The notes beneath the pieces are model-generated. The model saw nothing but the letters and a program-made list of their open reading frames with translations, had not been told where the DNA came from and did no database searches. A program made the translations under genes and the position numbers. From positions 1-47,417 of the forward strand of contig CAMZBI010000016.1 in the NCBI GenBank assembly GCA_947304585.1: a DNA stretch of 47,417 nt. Direction: 5' to 3'. The stretch comes from an uncultured Clostridia bacterium. Lineage in GTDB: Bacteria; Bacillota; Clostridia; UBA1212. Below, piece by piece: positions 40,606 to 47,417 of this stretch (the first letter of the stretch is position 1; the number at the start of each line of letters is the position of its first letter).

Positions 40606-41244
40606 ATGACAGATTTGCCCGAGATACTATTTGAAGACAGTGAGATAGCGGTCTGCATAAAACCGGCGGGAGTCCTTTCCGAACCCGGAAACGGACCTTC
40701 TCTTCCTGCAATGCTTAAGGAGTATTTTGCCGGAAAAGGCCTGCAAAGCGACATCTACACCGTCCACCGGCTGGATGCGGGCACAGGAGGCGTCATGGTC
40801 TACGCAAGAACCAAAAAGGCTGCCGCCGCACTCTCTCAGGCCATAACCGGGGGAAGATTTGTCAAGGAATACGAGGCCCTTGTCCACGGAAAACCTCCCT
40901 GCGATGAAGGCGGAACAGAACTCTCCGACTACCTGCTGAAGGACAGCACAAAGAAGAAGGTTTACGTGGTGAAGAGCCTGCGAAAAGGTGTAAGGGAGGC
41001 CCGGCTGGTCTATACGATTAAAGAGGAACGGGATTCGGCAACCCTTGTGAGGATCAGGCTGATCACCGGCAGAACCCACCAGATCAGGGTCCAGTTTGCC
41101 TCAAGGGGCTATCCTCTTTTGGGAGACGGAAAATACGGGGCAAGGGACGGGCTTAAGGACATTGCACTTTGCTGCGTAAGGATCGGTTTTCCCCACCCGT
41201 CCACAGGAAAGATCATGAATTTTGAGATAGAGTCAGGCCTGTGA
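40606..41244 (+). CDS. RluA-family pseudouridine synthase
   Basis: 212 residues without an S4 domain. The catalytic motif VHRLDAGTGGVMVYART (about 49-65, Asp is the nucleophile) is clear, followed by FVKEYEALVHG, RLITGRTHQIRVQFAS (about 145-160) and YPLLGDGKYG. It isomerises uridine in rRNA or tRNA. The usual RluA length is 220-320, so this is a short form like those with a tRNA or single rRNA target. The ribosome site is weak, and it may be read through from the gene upstream. The strong hairpin at 41271 ends it. Confidence 0.85.
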   Translation: MTDLPEILFEDSEIAVCIKPAGVLSEPGNGPSLPAMLKEYFAGKGLQSDIYTVHRLDAGTGGVMVYARTKKAAAALSQAITGGRFVKEYEALVHGKPPCDEGGTELSDYLLKDSTKKKVYVVKSLRKGVREARLVYTIKEERDSATLVRIRLITGRTHQIRVQFASRGYPLLGDGKYGARDGLKDIALCCVRIGFPHPSTGKIMNFEIESGL

Positions 41245-41270
41245 CAAGACCCGCCAATATATAAAAAAGC

Positions 41271-41306
41271 CTGCGGCTCCCCTTTGCGATCAGAGGGGAG
41301 CCGCAG
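41271..41306. terminator. Strong bidirectional hairpin terminator
   Basis: A perfect 13-bp stem: CTGCGGCTCCCCT (41271-41283) with AGGGGAGCCGCAG (41294-41306), 10-nt loop. It lies between convergent genes with A-rich and T-rich flanks, so it can serve both. Confidence 0.8.
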
Positions 41307-41325
41307 ATTCTATTTACAGAGTCTT

Positions 41326-43839
41326 TTAAGCTTCTATAACAGCGCTGCCCTTTACTGTACGGGTCACGCCTTCAAACTCCACGTCGCACTCCATTCCGAA
41401 GGGCACTGTGACGGTGAGGATCTTCTTGCCGAAGCGCTTCGCCCAGCGGACGTACAGCCTTCCGTAGGGGGTCTCGAGTGATCCTCTGCAGGAGAGGAGA
41501 TCGCTTGGCAGATAAGGCTTTATCAGGCATCTGTTCCAGCCCGGGGTCAGGTTGGAAATGCCCAGCAGATACTTGTAGAACCATATGTCGCAGGAGCCGT
41601 ACATGGGATGGTTGTGGGAATTCATTCCCGGATCCTTTTTCAGCTCAAACCGCTCCCAAATGGTGGTGGCCTCGTTCTGCAGCATGAAGCCGAAGCCCGG
41701 ATAGTCCTCGGAGGTCATTATTTTGTAGGCGTCGTTTACGTAACCGTATTTTGTGAGGACCTCGAGGAGATATCTGGTGGTGAGGTTGCCGGTGGTGATC
41801 CTGAAGTTTTCCTCCTTAAGGATCCGGTGGAGTTTTTCCGCAATCTTCTCTCTTGCATTTTCCGGGAGTATCTCCAGCCACAGCGAAAAGGCGAGGGCGC
41901 CCTGGGATTTTTCCGCGACAGAGAGAGTTTTTTCGTCAAACCACTTTGCCAGAAACGCTTCCTTTATTTTTTCGGCAAGCTCCGAGTAGCGGGCGGCATT
42001 GGCGTCGTCCTGAAGCTCATTGGCAAAATATGCCAGAAGTTTGCAGTTGTAGTAGGAGAAGCCGGTGGACATGAGAATTCCCGGTGTCAAAGCCGAGTGG
42101 GGATCCTCCGGAGCAGGGCAGGCAAACTCGGGACCGGCCCAGTCTCCGTAATACGAATAGTTCACGATGAAGCCGTCGGAGCGGGCGAGGAGACAGTCCT
42201 CCCAGGCCGCAAAACCGTCAAAATATTTCTTCAGGAAAGCCTTGTCGCCTGTCTGCATATAGTACTCATAGCCCGCAACGAGATAGGATGAGCAGACCGG
42301 ATCCGCAGGTCTTCCGCCAATGAGAAAAGGCGCAGTGCAGGTGATTGCCCCGTCCTCGCTTTGAACGTCCCGGATGTCCTGAACTATCTTGGGATAGATC
42401 CTCGAAATGTCGAAATTGTAGGGAAAAGCGCCAAAGCGGACCGTTGCGTCGTTCATCCAGCCCATCCGCTCGTCCCGCTGGGGACAGTCCGTCAGTATGG
42501 AGTGGATGTTTGATTTTTCGGTGGCGACGCAGGCCTTGTGGATGGCGTTCAAAACAGGACTTCCGCAGCAGAAATCCCCGGTCTCAGGCAGGGCAGTGTA
42601 GAGGGCAATGGCAGTGACCTTGGTCTCAGAGAGAGGTCCTTCGTAACCTTTCACGGATATGTAGCGGAAACCGTGGTAGGTGTAGGAGGGTGTCCACAGA
42701 ACCGAGATGTCTGAAGGCTCTCCGCAAATATAGGTGTCGGTGGCCTTTGCCTCCCGGAGGGGCGCAGTGAAGAGACTGCAGTCCTCGGAGAGTTCTTCGG
42801 CGTAGGTGACTTTTATCTCGCTGCCCGGCTCCTGTTCGTCCGGAATCTCCAGCTGGATGACGCCGGCAATGTTCTGGCCGAAATCAACGATATACTCCCC
42901 TGATCCCCTGTGAAAAATGTCCACGGGGGTATATTTTTCCCGGCGCATTACCGGGGGAATGCACATCAGCTTGATGTTTTTGCAGGGGGCTTCGGCGACC
43001 CTGACGCTGTGCTTTACGAATCTGACCTTCCGGGCGTCAAAGACCGTTCCGTCATAGATGCTGGAGGAGACTGTATTTGAATAGGTCCACTGCCAGTCGG
43101 GACCGGTCTGAATCTCCTGAACGGTGCCGTCGGTGTATTTTATGACGATCTTTGCAGAGAGCAGATTGTCCCCGGCAAATGTGGGGCGCTGCACACCCAT
43201 AAGCTTTAAGAAGGGACTGTCGAAGCATCGCCAACCGTCCGCAACTTCAAAGGCAAGGCGGAGGGTCTTATTGGCGCAGGCCTCATTGTAGATGTCGTCG
43301 ATCACAAAACCCGCGGATTTGGAATAGTCAAAAAACGCCGGGTCCAGCTCTATGTCGGGATTTGTCCGCTGCCTGTTGACGAAAAGATTGCAGTAGCCAA
43401 GGCCGCAGTAAATAACAAAAGCGGAGGCGACAGTTTTTTCTTTGTCGATCTCAATTTCCTTTAAAAACCTTACGACTCTCCGGGGTTCCTTGTTCGTTGA
43501 AGCGATCCAGGGGCTGTCAAAGGGCGACAGGTAGCAGGAAAAACTGCACTCGTCCCAGGCGTAGTCCCCGGTCTTGGAGTACACAAACAGTTCCGCCCAG
43601 ATCTGTTCAAGATCCGGAAGAGGCTTGCCGTCGTATTTCGCGGACTGGCTGCTGCTTCTCACGATCCCGGAATCCCAGAAGGTCTCGGCGTCGCTCCTTA
43701 CGATGATTCGGTACGCCCTCTGACTGTCATCCACCTCGTCGGACAGAAGCTTCCAGCGGAAGACTGGTGAGGCGTTGTCGATTATGACCGGAAAGGACAG
43801 GTCCTGTCCGTCGATCAGTATTTGTTTGATTTCCAGCAT
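41326..43839 (-). CDS. GH78 alpha-L-rhamnosidase
   Basis: 837 residues on the minus strand, no signal peptide, so intracellular. The N-terminal beta domains (residues 1-420) hold the Bac_rhamnosid_N region (FVIYCGLGYCNLFVNRQR). The catalytic (alpha/alpha)6 barrel contains ILTDCPQRDERMGWMNDATV (about 452-470, general-acid region), and the C-terminal ATTIWERFE motif (about 745) carries the catalytic base. It cleaves terminal L-rhamnose from plant glycosides or pectin fragments. The ribosome site AAAGGGG is good. The MFS gene upstream on the same strand has its own spacing, so an operon is uncertain, but uptake plus hydrolysis is a plausible pair. Confidence 0.9.
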   Translation of the reverse strand: MLEIKQILIDGQDLSFPVIIDNASPVFRWKLLSDEVDDSQRAYRIIVRSDAETFWDSGIVRSSSQSAKYDGKPLPDLEQIWAELFVYSKTGDYAWDECSFSCYLSPFDSPWIASTNKEPRRVVRFLKEIEIDKEKTVASAFVIYCGLGYCNLFVNRQRTNPDIELDPAFFDYSKSAGFVIDDIYNEACANKTLRLAFEVADGWRCFDSPFLKLMGVQRPTFAGDNLLSAKIVIKYTDGTVQEIQTGPDWQWTYSNTVSSSIYDGTVFDARKVRFVKHSVRVAEAPCKNIKLMCIPPVMRREKYTPVDIFHRGSGEYIVDFGQNIAGVIQLEIPDEQEPGSEIKVTYAEELSEDCSLFTAPLREAKATDTYICGEPSDISVLWTPSYTYHGFRYISVKGYEGPLSETKVTAIALYTALPETGDFCCGSPVLNAIHKACVATEKSNIHSILTDCPQRDERMGWMNDATVRFGAFPYNFDISRIYPKIVQDIRDVQSEDGAITCTAPFLIGGRPADPVCSSYLVAGYEYYMQTGDKAFLKKYFDGFAAWEDCLLARSDGFIVNYSYYGDWAGPEFACPAPEDPHSALTPGILMSTGFSYYNCKLLAYFANELQDDANAARYSELAEKIKEAFLAKWFDEKTLSVAEKSQGALAFSLWLEILPENAREKIAEKLHRILKEENFRITTGNLTTRYLLEVLTKYGYVNDAYKIMTSEDYPGFGFMLQNEATTIWERFELKKDPGMNSHNHPMYGSCDIWFYKYLLGISNLTPGWNRCLIKPYLPSDLLSCRGSLETPYGRLYVRWAKRFGKKILTVTVPFGMECDVEFEGVTRTVKGSAVIEA

Positions 43840-43899
43840 GTCAAAAGTCCCCTTTTCTCAGCGGAATTGAGTGCCAAACAACCTTTGTATCTCGGTTTA

Positions 43900-43928
43900 A
43901 TTATAGTTTTGAGGGCGGTAAAAGTCAA
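43900..43928 (-). promoter_or_regulatory. Sigma-A promoter of the rhamnosidase
   Basis: On the minus strand: TTGACT (43928-43923), 17-bp spacer, TATAAT (43905-43900). It lies in the space after the MFS gene, so the rhamnosidase can be transcribed independently. Confidence 0.75.
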
Positions 43929-43962
43929 TTGAAACGGCCGCCTTGAGGGTATGTCTGAACCC

Positions 43963-45255
43963 TCAGCCCTCGCCCCCTGAGCCAAGCTTTTTCGTGATCC
44001 CGGATATAAATATCGCGCAGAAATACTGGGAGGACGTGAGAAGGATTATGGCCGCGGTAGCCGCAATACTGTTTCCCGGGAAGAAAATATTGGCAAGAAG
44101 AGTGAGCCCGATGCCAATGACTTCCCCCGCCGCCAGGAAAAACTCGTTCACCGTGTGGACCTCCCCGGCCTTGCCCTTCAGATCGTCAATGGAGGCGATG
44201 ACCGTGAAATAGAGGGTCAGCTCCGGATCGGTGATGAATATGTTGAGGCCGCTGTTGAAGGCTCCGAAGATCATGAGGAAGATCCAGTCCGACCGGAGGA
44301 AAAGCATTGCCGCGGCAATGATAATGCAGGTGGAGGCGATGGCAACAGACCTGGATCTGCGCCTTGGCGTCACGATGACCCCGTAGAGCAAAGCCCCTAA
44401 AATTGCGGCAATCTTGCCAATGGTGGAGTTGAGCCCCAGCAGGGATTCGTCCTTGATCGCGTTGAAGATGAGCAGCTCGATGAAGAAGGTCATGGCCCCG
44501 GAGCGGATGCCCTTGAAGAGAGTCATGAGGAGGATAGACCTGCCGACGGAGTTTGAGAAGAGGCCCCGGAAGGCGTCGCCAATGTGTGTCTTGCGGTCGG
44601 TCGGATCTATCGCACTTTTAAGAGGCACAAGTTTCAGACTGAATACAAAGGCCAGCAGGGTGACGCCCAGGAGAAAGCCGAAGAAAATTCTGTAGCCCGT
44701 AAAACTGCCGGAAAAAGAGGCCAAAAACAGGCCCGAGGCAAGGGGAAACACCAATGCGATCACCGAACTTATGGTGCCGCTGATGCCTGAGGCGGCGTCC
44801 CTGTTTTCGTCTGTGGTGTACTCGATTATCTGGAAACTGTAGGTGACATAGTAGAACCCTGCCGCAGCGGAACGAAGGAGGGCGGGAATGATAAAAAAGT
44901 CAGTCGCGGCCTTTTCCCCAACGATAATAATAAAAACAAAGAGCAGGCCGAAGAACAGAAAGGCAATGCGCTGGGAAACTGCGGGGGACAGCTTCCTCAC
45001 AGTCAGAACAGCCGCCAGCATGAAGAGGGGCTGGGACCCGTAGGTGACCATGTTGTAGATGATGGCGTTGTCGATGCCCCCGGAGGCCCGGACGATGAAG
45101 GAATTGATGAATATGGAGAGCAGGGCGATGATCGCCAGCAGGCAGGTGTCCATGCGCAAAAAGGCAAAATACGCCTTGCCAAGGGAGGCAAACCGCTCTT
45201 TTACAGTTTTTTTCTTTTCACCGACGGGGGCCCCGTTGTTTTTATTTTTGATCAT
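43963..45255 (-). CDS. MFS transporter
   Basis: 430 residues with about twelve hydrophobic segments, for example LLAIIALLSIFINSFIV (near 40), AFLFFGLLFVFIIIV (near 95), ASGLFLASFSGS (near 180), AAMLFLRSDWIFLMIFGAF (near 320) and ATAAIILLTSSQYFCAIF (near 400). A cytoplasmic loop lies at about residues 215-240. The substrate cannot be read from the sequence; rhamnosides are a guess from the neighbouring GH78 gene. No clear ribosome site precedes ATG 45255. The C-terminal end is Gly/Ser-rich. Confidence 0.75.
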   Translation of the reverse strand: MIKNKNNGAPVGEKKKTVKERFASLGKAYFAFLRMDTCLLAIIALLSIFINSFIVRASGGIDNAIIYNMVTYGSQPLFMLAAVLTVRKLSPAVSQRIAFLFFGLLFVFIIIVGEKAATDFFIIPALLRSAAAGFYYVTYSFQIIEYTTDENRDAASGISGTISSVIALVFPLASGLFLASFSGSFTGYRIFFGFLLGVTLLAFVFSLKLVPLKSAIDPTDRKTHIGDAFRGLFSNSVGRSILLMTLFKGIRSGAMTFFIELLIFNAIKDESLLGLNSTIGKIAAILGALLYGVIVTPRRRSRSVAIASTCIIIAAAMLFLRSDWIFLMIFGAFNSGLNIFITDPELTLYFTVIASIDDLKGKAGEVHTVNEFFLAAGEVIGIGLTLLANIFFPGNSIAATAAIILLTSSQYFCAIFISGITKKLGSGGEG

Positions 45256-45322
45256 TTTTTTCGGCGGGTTCGATCCGCCCGCACTGAATTGGCGACAACG
45301 CCGCCAACCTGATTTCTAAAGT

Positions 45323-46501
45323 TTAATCCACCGCAAGCACGAAAAACTTGAGGTAGGTGCTCTCGTCTCCCGCCAATAGCGATCCGTGGTCCGGAGCCTG
45401 GGTCCTGGTCTCCACGACCCGTACGTTTCTGCCGCTGAGGGCCGCCGCCTCCCGCAGCATGTTTTCAAACATGTCGAAGGAGACGAAATGGGTGCAGGAG
45501 GAGGTGACCAAAAAGCCGCCCTTTTCCACAAGTCTGAGCCCGCAGACATTGGCGTCCCTGTAGCCCCGGAGCGCGTTTTTCACGTCCTCCCGGCTTTTGC
45601 AGAAGGCCGGCGGATCCAGAATCACGAGATCAAAGGTCTTCCCTTCTTTTCGGTAATTTTTGAGGATCTCAAACACGTCGCCGCAGACGGTGCCGACAAT
45701 GCTTTCAAATCCGTTCAGTTGACTGTTCAGCCTGACTTCGCTAAGGGCCCGCTCCGAAATGTCCACCGCCGTGACCTCCATTGCCCCAGCCGCAGCGCAG
45801 TTGAGAGAGAAACCGCCAACGTTCGAAAAGCAGTCCAGCACCCTGGCTCCCTTTGCATATCGCCGCACCGCCAACCGGTTTTCCTTCTGGTCAAGAAAAT
45901 AGCCTGTTTTCTGGCCGTTCTCAAGGTCCACCCGCATACTGATGCCGTTCTCGTTTATGACTGCAACCGGTTCAAAAGTCCCATACAGAACCTCTTTGGT
46001 CTGTTTCAGCCCCTCTTTTTCCCGGACCGGCACGTCGTTCCGTCCGTAGATCCCCCTTGGCGAGTAGACCCTTCTGAGGGCTTCGATCACGGTATCCCTG
46101 TTTTTATCCACGCCAAGGGTGAGCAGCTGCACGCTGAGAAGATCGCCGTACCTGTCCACGATAAGACCCGGCAGCCCGTCGCTCTCGCCAAAAACAGCCC
46201 TGTAGCCTCCCTCGGCGGTGAATCCAAGCCGTGTCCTGAGGGCGTCCGCCTCCCTGATCCTCTTAACGTAAAAATCAACGTCCGGCAGGCTGTCGTCCCT
46301 GATGAAAATCCTGACAAGTATCTTTGAAAGGTGGTTGATGTAGCCCTTGCCAATGAACCTTCCGTCGGCGGCAAATACCTCCGCAAGGTCGCCGTTTTTC
46401 CCGTTTCCGGTGATCTCCGCAACCTCATTGGCGTAAACCCTGGGGTGCCCCTGGATTACTCGCTTTTCTTCGTTCTTTTTCAGTACTACCCTGTAAGGCA
46501 T
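45323..46501 (-). CDS. rlmI: Class I rRNA methyltransferase, RlmI type (23S m5C)
   Basis: About 392 residues from ATG 46501 with GGAGAG upstream; the frame is open to 46573 without a better start. A PUA-like N-terminus (residues 3-75, RVIQGHPRVYANEV) precedes the S-adenosylmethionine fold: GYFLDQKENR (about 200), VLDCFSNVGGFSLN (about 220-233), AVDISERAL (about 245), DLVILDPPAFCKSR (about 285-298) and the catalytic-Cys loop VTSSCTHFVS (about 330). It methylates a cytosine of 23S rRNA. Length and order of motifs match RlmI/YccW. Ordinary housekeeping gene. Confidence 0.85.
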   Translation of the reverse strand: MPYRVVLKKNEEKRVIQGHPRVYANEVAEITGNGKNGDLAEVFAADGRFIGKGYINHLSKILVRIFIRDDSLPDVDFYVKRIREADALRTRLGFTAEGGYRAVFGESDGLPGLIVDRYGDLLSVQLLTLGVDKNRDTVIEALRRVYSPRGIYGRNDVPVREKEGLKQTKEVLYGTFEPVAVINENGISMRVDLENGQKTGYFLDQKENRLAVRRYAKGARVLDCFSNVGGFSLNCAAAGAMEVTAVDISERALSEVRLNSQLNGFESIVGTVCGDVFEILKNYRKEGKTFDLVILDPPAFCKSREDVKNALRGYRDANVCGLRLVEKGGFLVTSSCTHFVSFDMFENMLREAAALSGRNVRVVETRTQAPDHGSLLAGDESTYLKFFVLAVD

Positions 46502-46584
46502 GGTCTCTCCGATCCTTGGCGTTTCCGCATGTTTTGCGGGTGAAATTATACAACCGGAGAAGAGAAAACTCAACCTGCTGAGCG

Positions 46585-46795
46585 TGCGGGCGCCTTCGGC
46601 GGGTGAATAGTTAAGAGTGGGTGCGGCTGGCGCCGCAAATGGGCGTGGCTGTCGCCACGAGTGGGTGCTGCTGATGCAGCAAGTAATTGGTTAATAGCGC
46701 AGAGTGAATAGTTGATTTGCGCCGGAGGCGCATTACTCGAGCCGAAGGCTCGCACCACTCGGCGTAGCCGCACCACTCGCACCGCAGGTGCGTTC
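46585..46795. repeat. Hairpin-unit array 3 with GTGAATAGTTAA leads
   Basis: About eight small hairpins: GGCGCCttcGGCG region (46589), GCGGCtggcGCCGC (46623), GTGGCtgtcGCCAC (46645), GCTGCtgatGCAGC (46667), GCGCCggaGGCGC (46719), GAGCCgaaGGCTC (46739), GGCgtaGCC (46761) and GCACCgcaGGTGC (46779). The first half has GAGTGGGT before each unit; the second half has CACCACTC after each, its near complement. GTGAATAGTTAA-type leads occur at 46602 and 46703. Confidence 0.75.
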
Positions 46796-46799
46796 GTGA

Positions 46800-46828
46800 T
46801 TGAAAAACCCCCGTTAAAATGATACCAT
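46800..46828 (+). promoter_or_regulatory. Sigma-A promoter of the Nudix gene
   Basis: TTGAAA (46800-46805), 17-bp spacer, TACCAT (46823-46828), AAGGAGG before ATG 46863. Confidence 0.6.
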
Positions 46829-46862
46829 CTTAAGCGTTACAAACCGTTTCAAGGAGGACTCG

Positions 46863-47351
46863 ATGCGAAACACGACCCTTTGCTACATAGAAAAAGACGG
46901 CTGCTATCTGATGCTACACCGTGTCAAGAAACAAAAGGACGTCAACAAAGACAAGTGGATCGGCATTGGCGGCGGTTTTTTTGAGGACGAATCCCCGGAG
47001 GAATGCGTGAAGCGGGAGGCGCTGGAGGAGACCGGCCTGGTCCTTAAGGATCCGAAGCTATTGTCGGTGGTGACTTTTGTGTGTGAAGGCGCAGAGACGG
47101 AGCAGATGTTTCTTTTCAAGAGCTTCGATTTCGATGGCGAACTGATCGACTGCGACGAGGGGGTCCTGGAGTGGATTTCGAAAGACAGGCTTTATGGACT
47201 TGACCTCTGGGCGGGGGACAGGATCTTTCTCCGCAGGATCGAAAAGGACTGTGATTTTTTCACCCTCAAGCTTGTTTACTCCAAAAACGGCGAGCTGCTC
47301 CGGGCGGTCTTAAACGGCAACGTTGACGTTACGGAGGAAGCCTTTTTCTGA
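46863..47351 (+). CDS. Nudix hydrolase (MutT/8-oxo-dGTPase type)
   Basis: 162 residues with AAGGAGG before ATG 46863. The Nudix box is complete in residues 37-59 (GGGFFEDESPEECVKREALE then ETGL), giving the G-x5-E-x7-R-E-x2-E-E metal site. The short N-terminus (TTLCYIEKDGCYLMLHRVKK) is typical of MutT-like clean-up enzymes that hydrolyse oxidised dGTP to the monophosphate. Other nucleoside diphosphate derivatives are possible. It appears intact and is the last gene of the window. Confidence 0.85.
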   Translation: MRNTTLCYIEKDGCYLMLHRVKKQKDVNKDKWIGIGGGFFEDESPEECVKREALEETGLVLKDPKLLSVVTFVCEGAETEQMFLFKSFDFDGELIDCDEGVLEWISKDRLYGLDLWAGDRIFLRRIEKDCDFFTLKLVYSKNGELLRAVLNGNVDVTEEAFF

Positions 47352-47417
47352 GAAAGTGCCAATATAACCTAAACTTTTCTACTAACATACTAACCTGAAA
47401 TTATACTAATTTTGATA

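Noticed and set aside
45258..45285. GGTTCGATCC resembling a tRNA T-arm
   Set aside because: The stem pairs around a loop GTTCGAT, off register for a T-arm, and no acceptor, D or anticodon arms can be drawn around it.
45386..46327. A 313-codon plus-strand frame
   Set aside because: Antisense shadow of the RlmI gene; the RlmI strand has all the catalytic motifs.

Overview
The window looks like a chromosome piece from an uncultured gut or rumen Firmicute of the Clostridia type. Evidence: strong AGGAGG-type ribosome sites, sigma-A promoters with 17-bp spacers, lipoprotein signal peptides, CotH-kinase surface proteins, a TxpA-like type I toxin, a GH78 rhamnosidase, and many paralogous DUF4143 ATPases. 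There are no rRNA or tRNA genes, no CRISPR array and no intact transposase. Both window ends lie in or near ordinary sequence.

Bases 1-13,000 are accessory and partly decayed. They hold orphan hypothetical genes, a Sel1/DUF6273 protein, a DUF4143 ATPase, a cysteine-repeat lipoprotein and a DUF3990/HTH toxin-antitoxin pair behind a nested-dyad operator. Broken genes include an ADP-ribosylglycohydrolase, a nucleotidyltransferase, an internally deleted DUF4143 gene, HsdM and an ATP-binding protein. Bases 13,000-20,200 hold a MazG-like/DUF2075 pair (likely defence), a CotH lipoprotein and a second DUF4143 ATPase. Bases 20,200-25,900 are a same-strand run of hypothetical genes, a lipoprotein, a helical-repeat protein, a Sel1 protein and a WYL regulator. 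Bases 25,900-31,400 hold a broken AbiE-type locus, a phosphoesterase, a third DUF4143 ATPase and an HTH-AAA ATPase.

Bases 31,400-47,417 look like more stable chromosome: a PHP hydrolase, an XRE-sigma4 regulator with a membrane partner, a CotH kinase, a lipoprotein, a type I toxin-antitoxin locus, two alpha/beta hydrolases, an RluA synthase, a rhamnosidase, an MFS transporter, RlmI and a Nudix hydrolase. Their intergenic spaces carry arrays of small hairpins whose stems differ in sequence but keep complementarity.

Three patterns stand out. (1) Every DUF4143-type ATPase locus, intact or broken, has its own private family of short direct repeats at a fixed helical period (10, 23 or 32-33 bp), ending at or overlapping the -35 box. 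(2) The heptamer CGCCAAT/ATTGGCG is strongly over-represented on both strands, in several reading frames and between genes, and is rare in the AT-rich accessory part. (3) A complete type I toxin with a convergent antisense RNA sits at 37,709-38,212. Starts were chosen by ribosome-site spacing; family names come from motif recognition, not from a database search.
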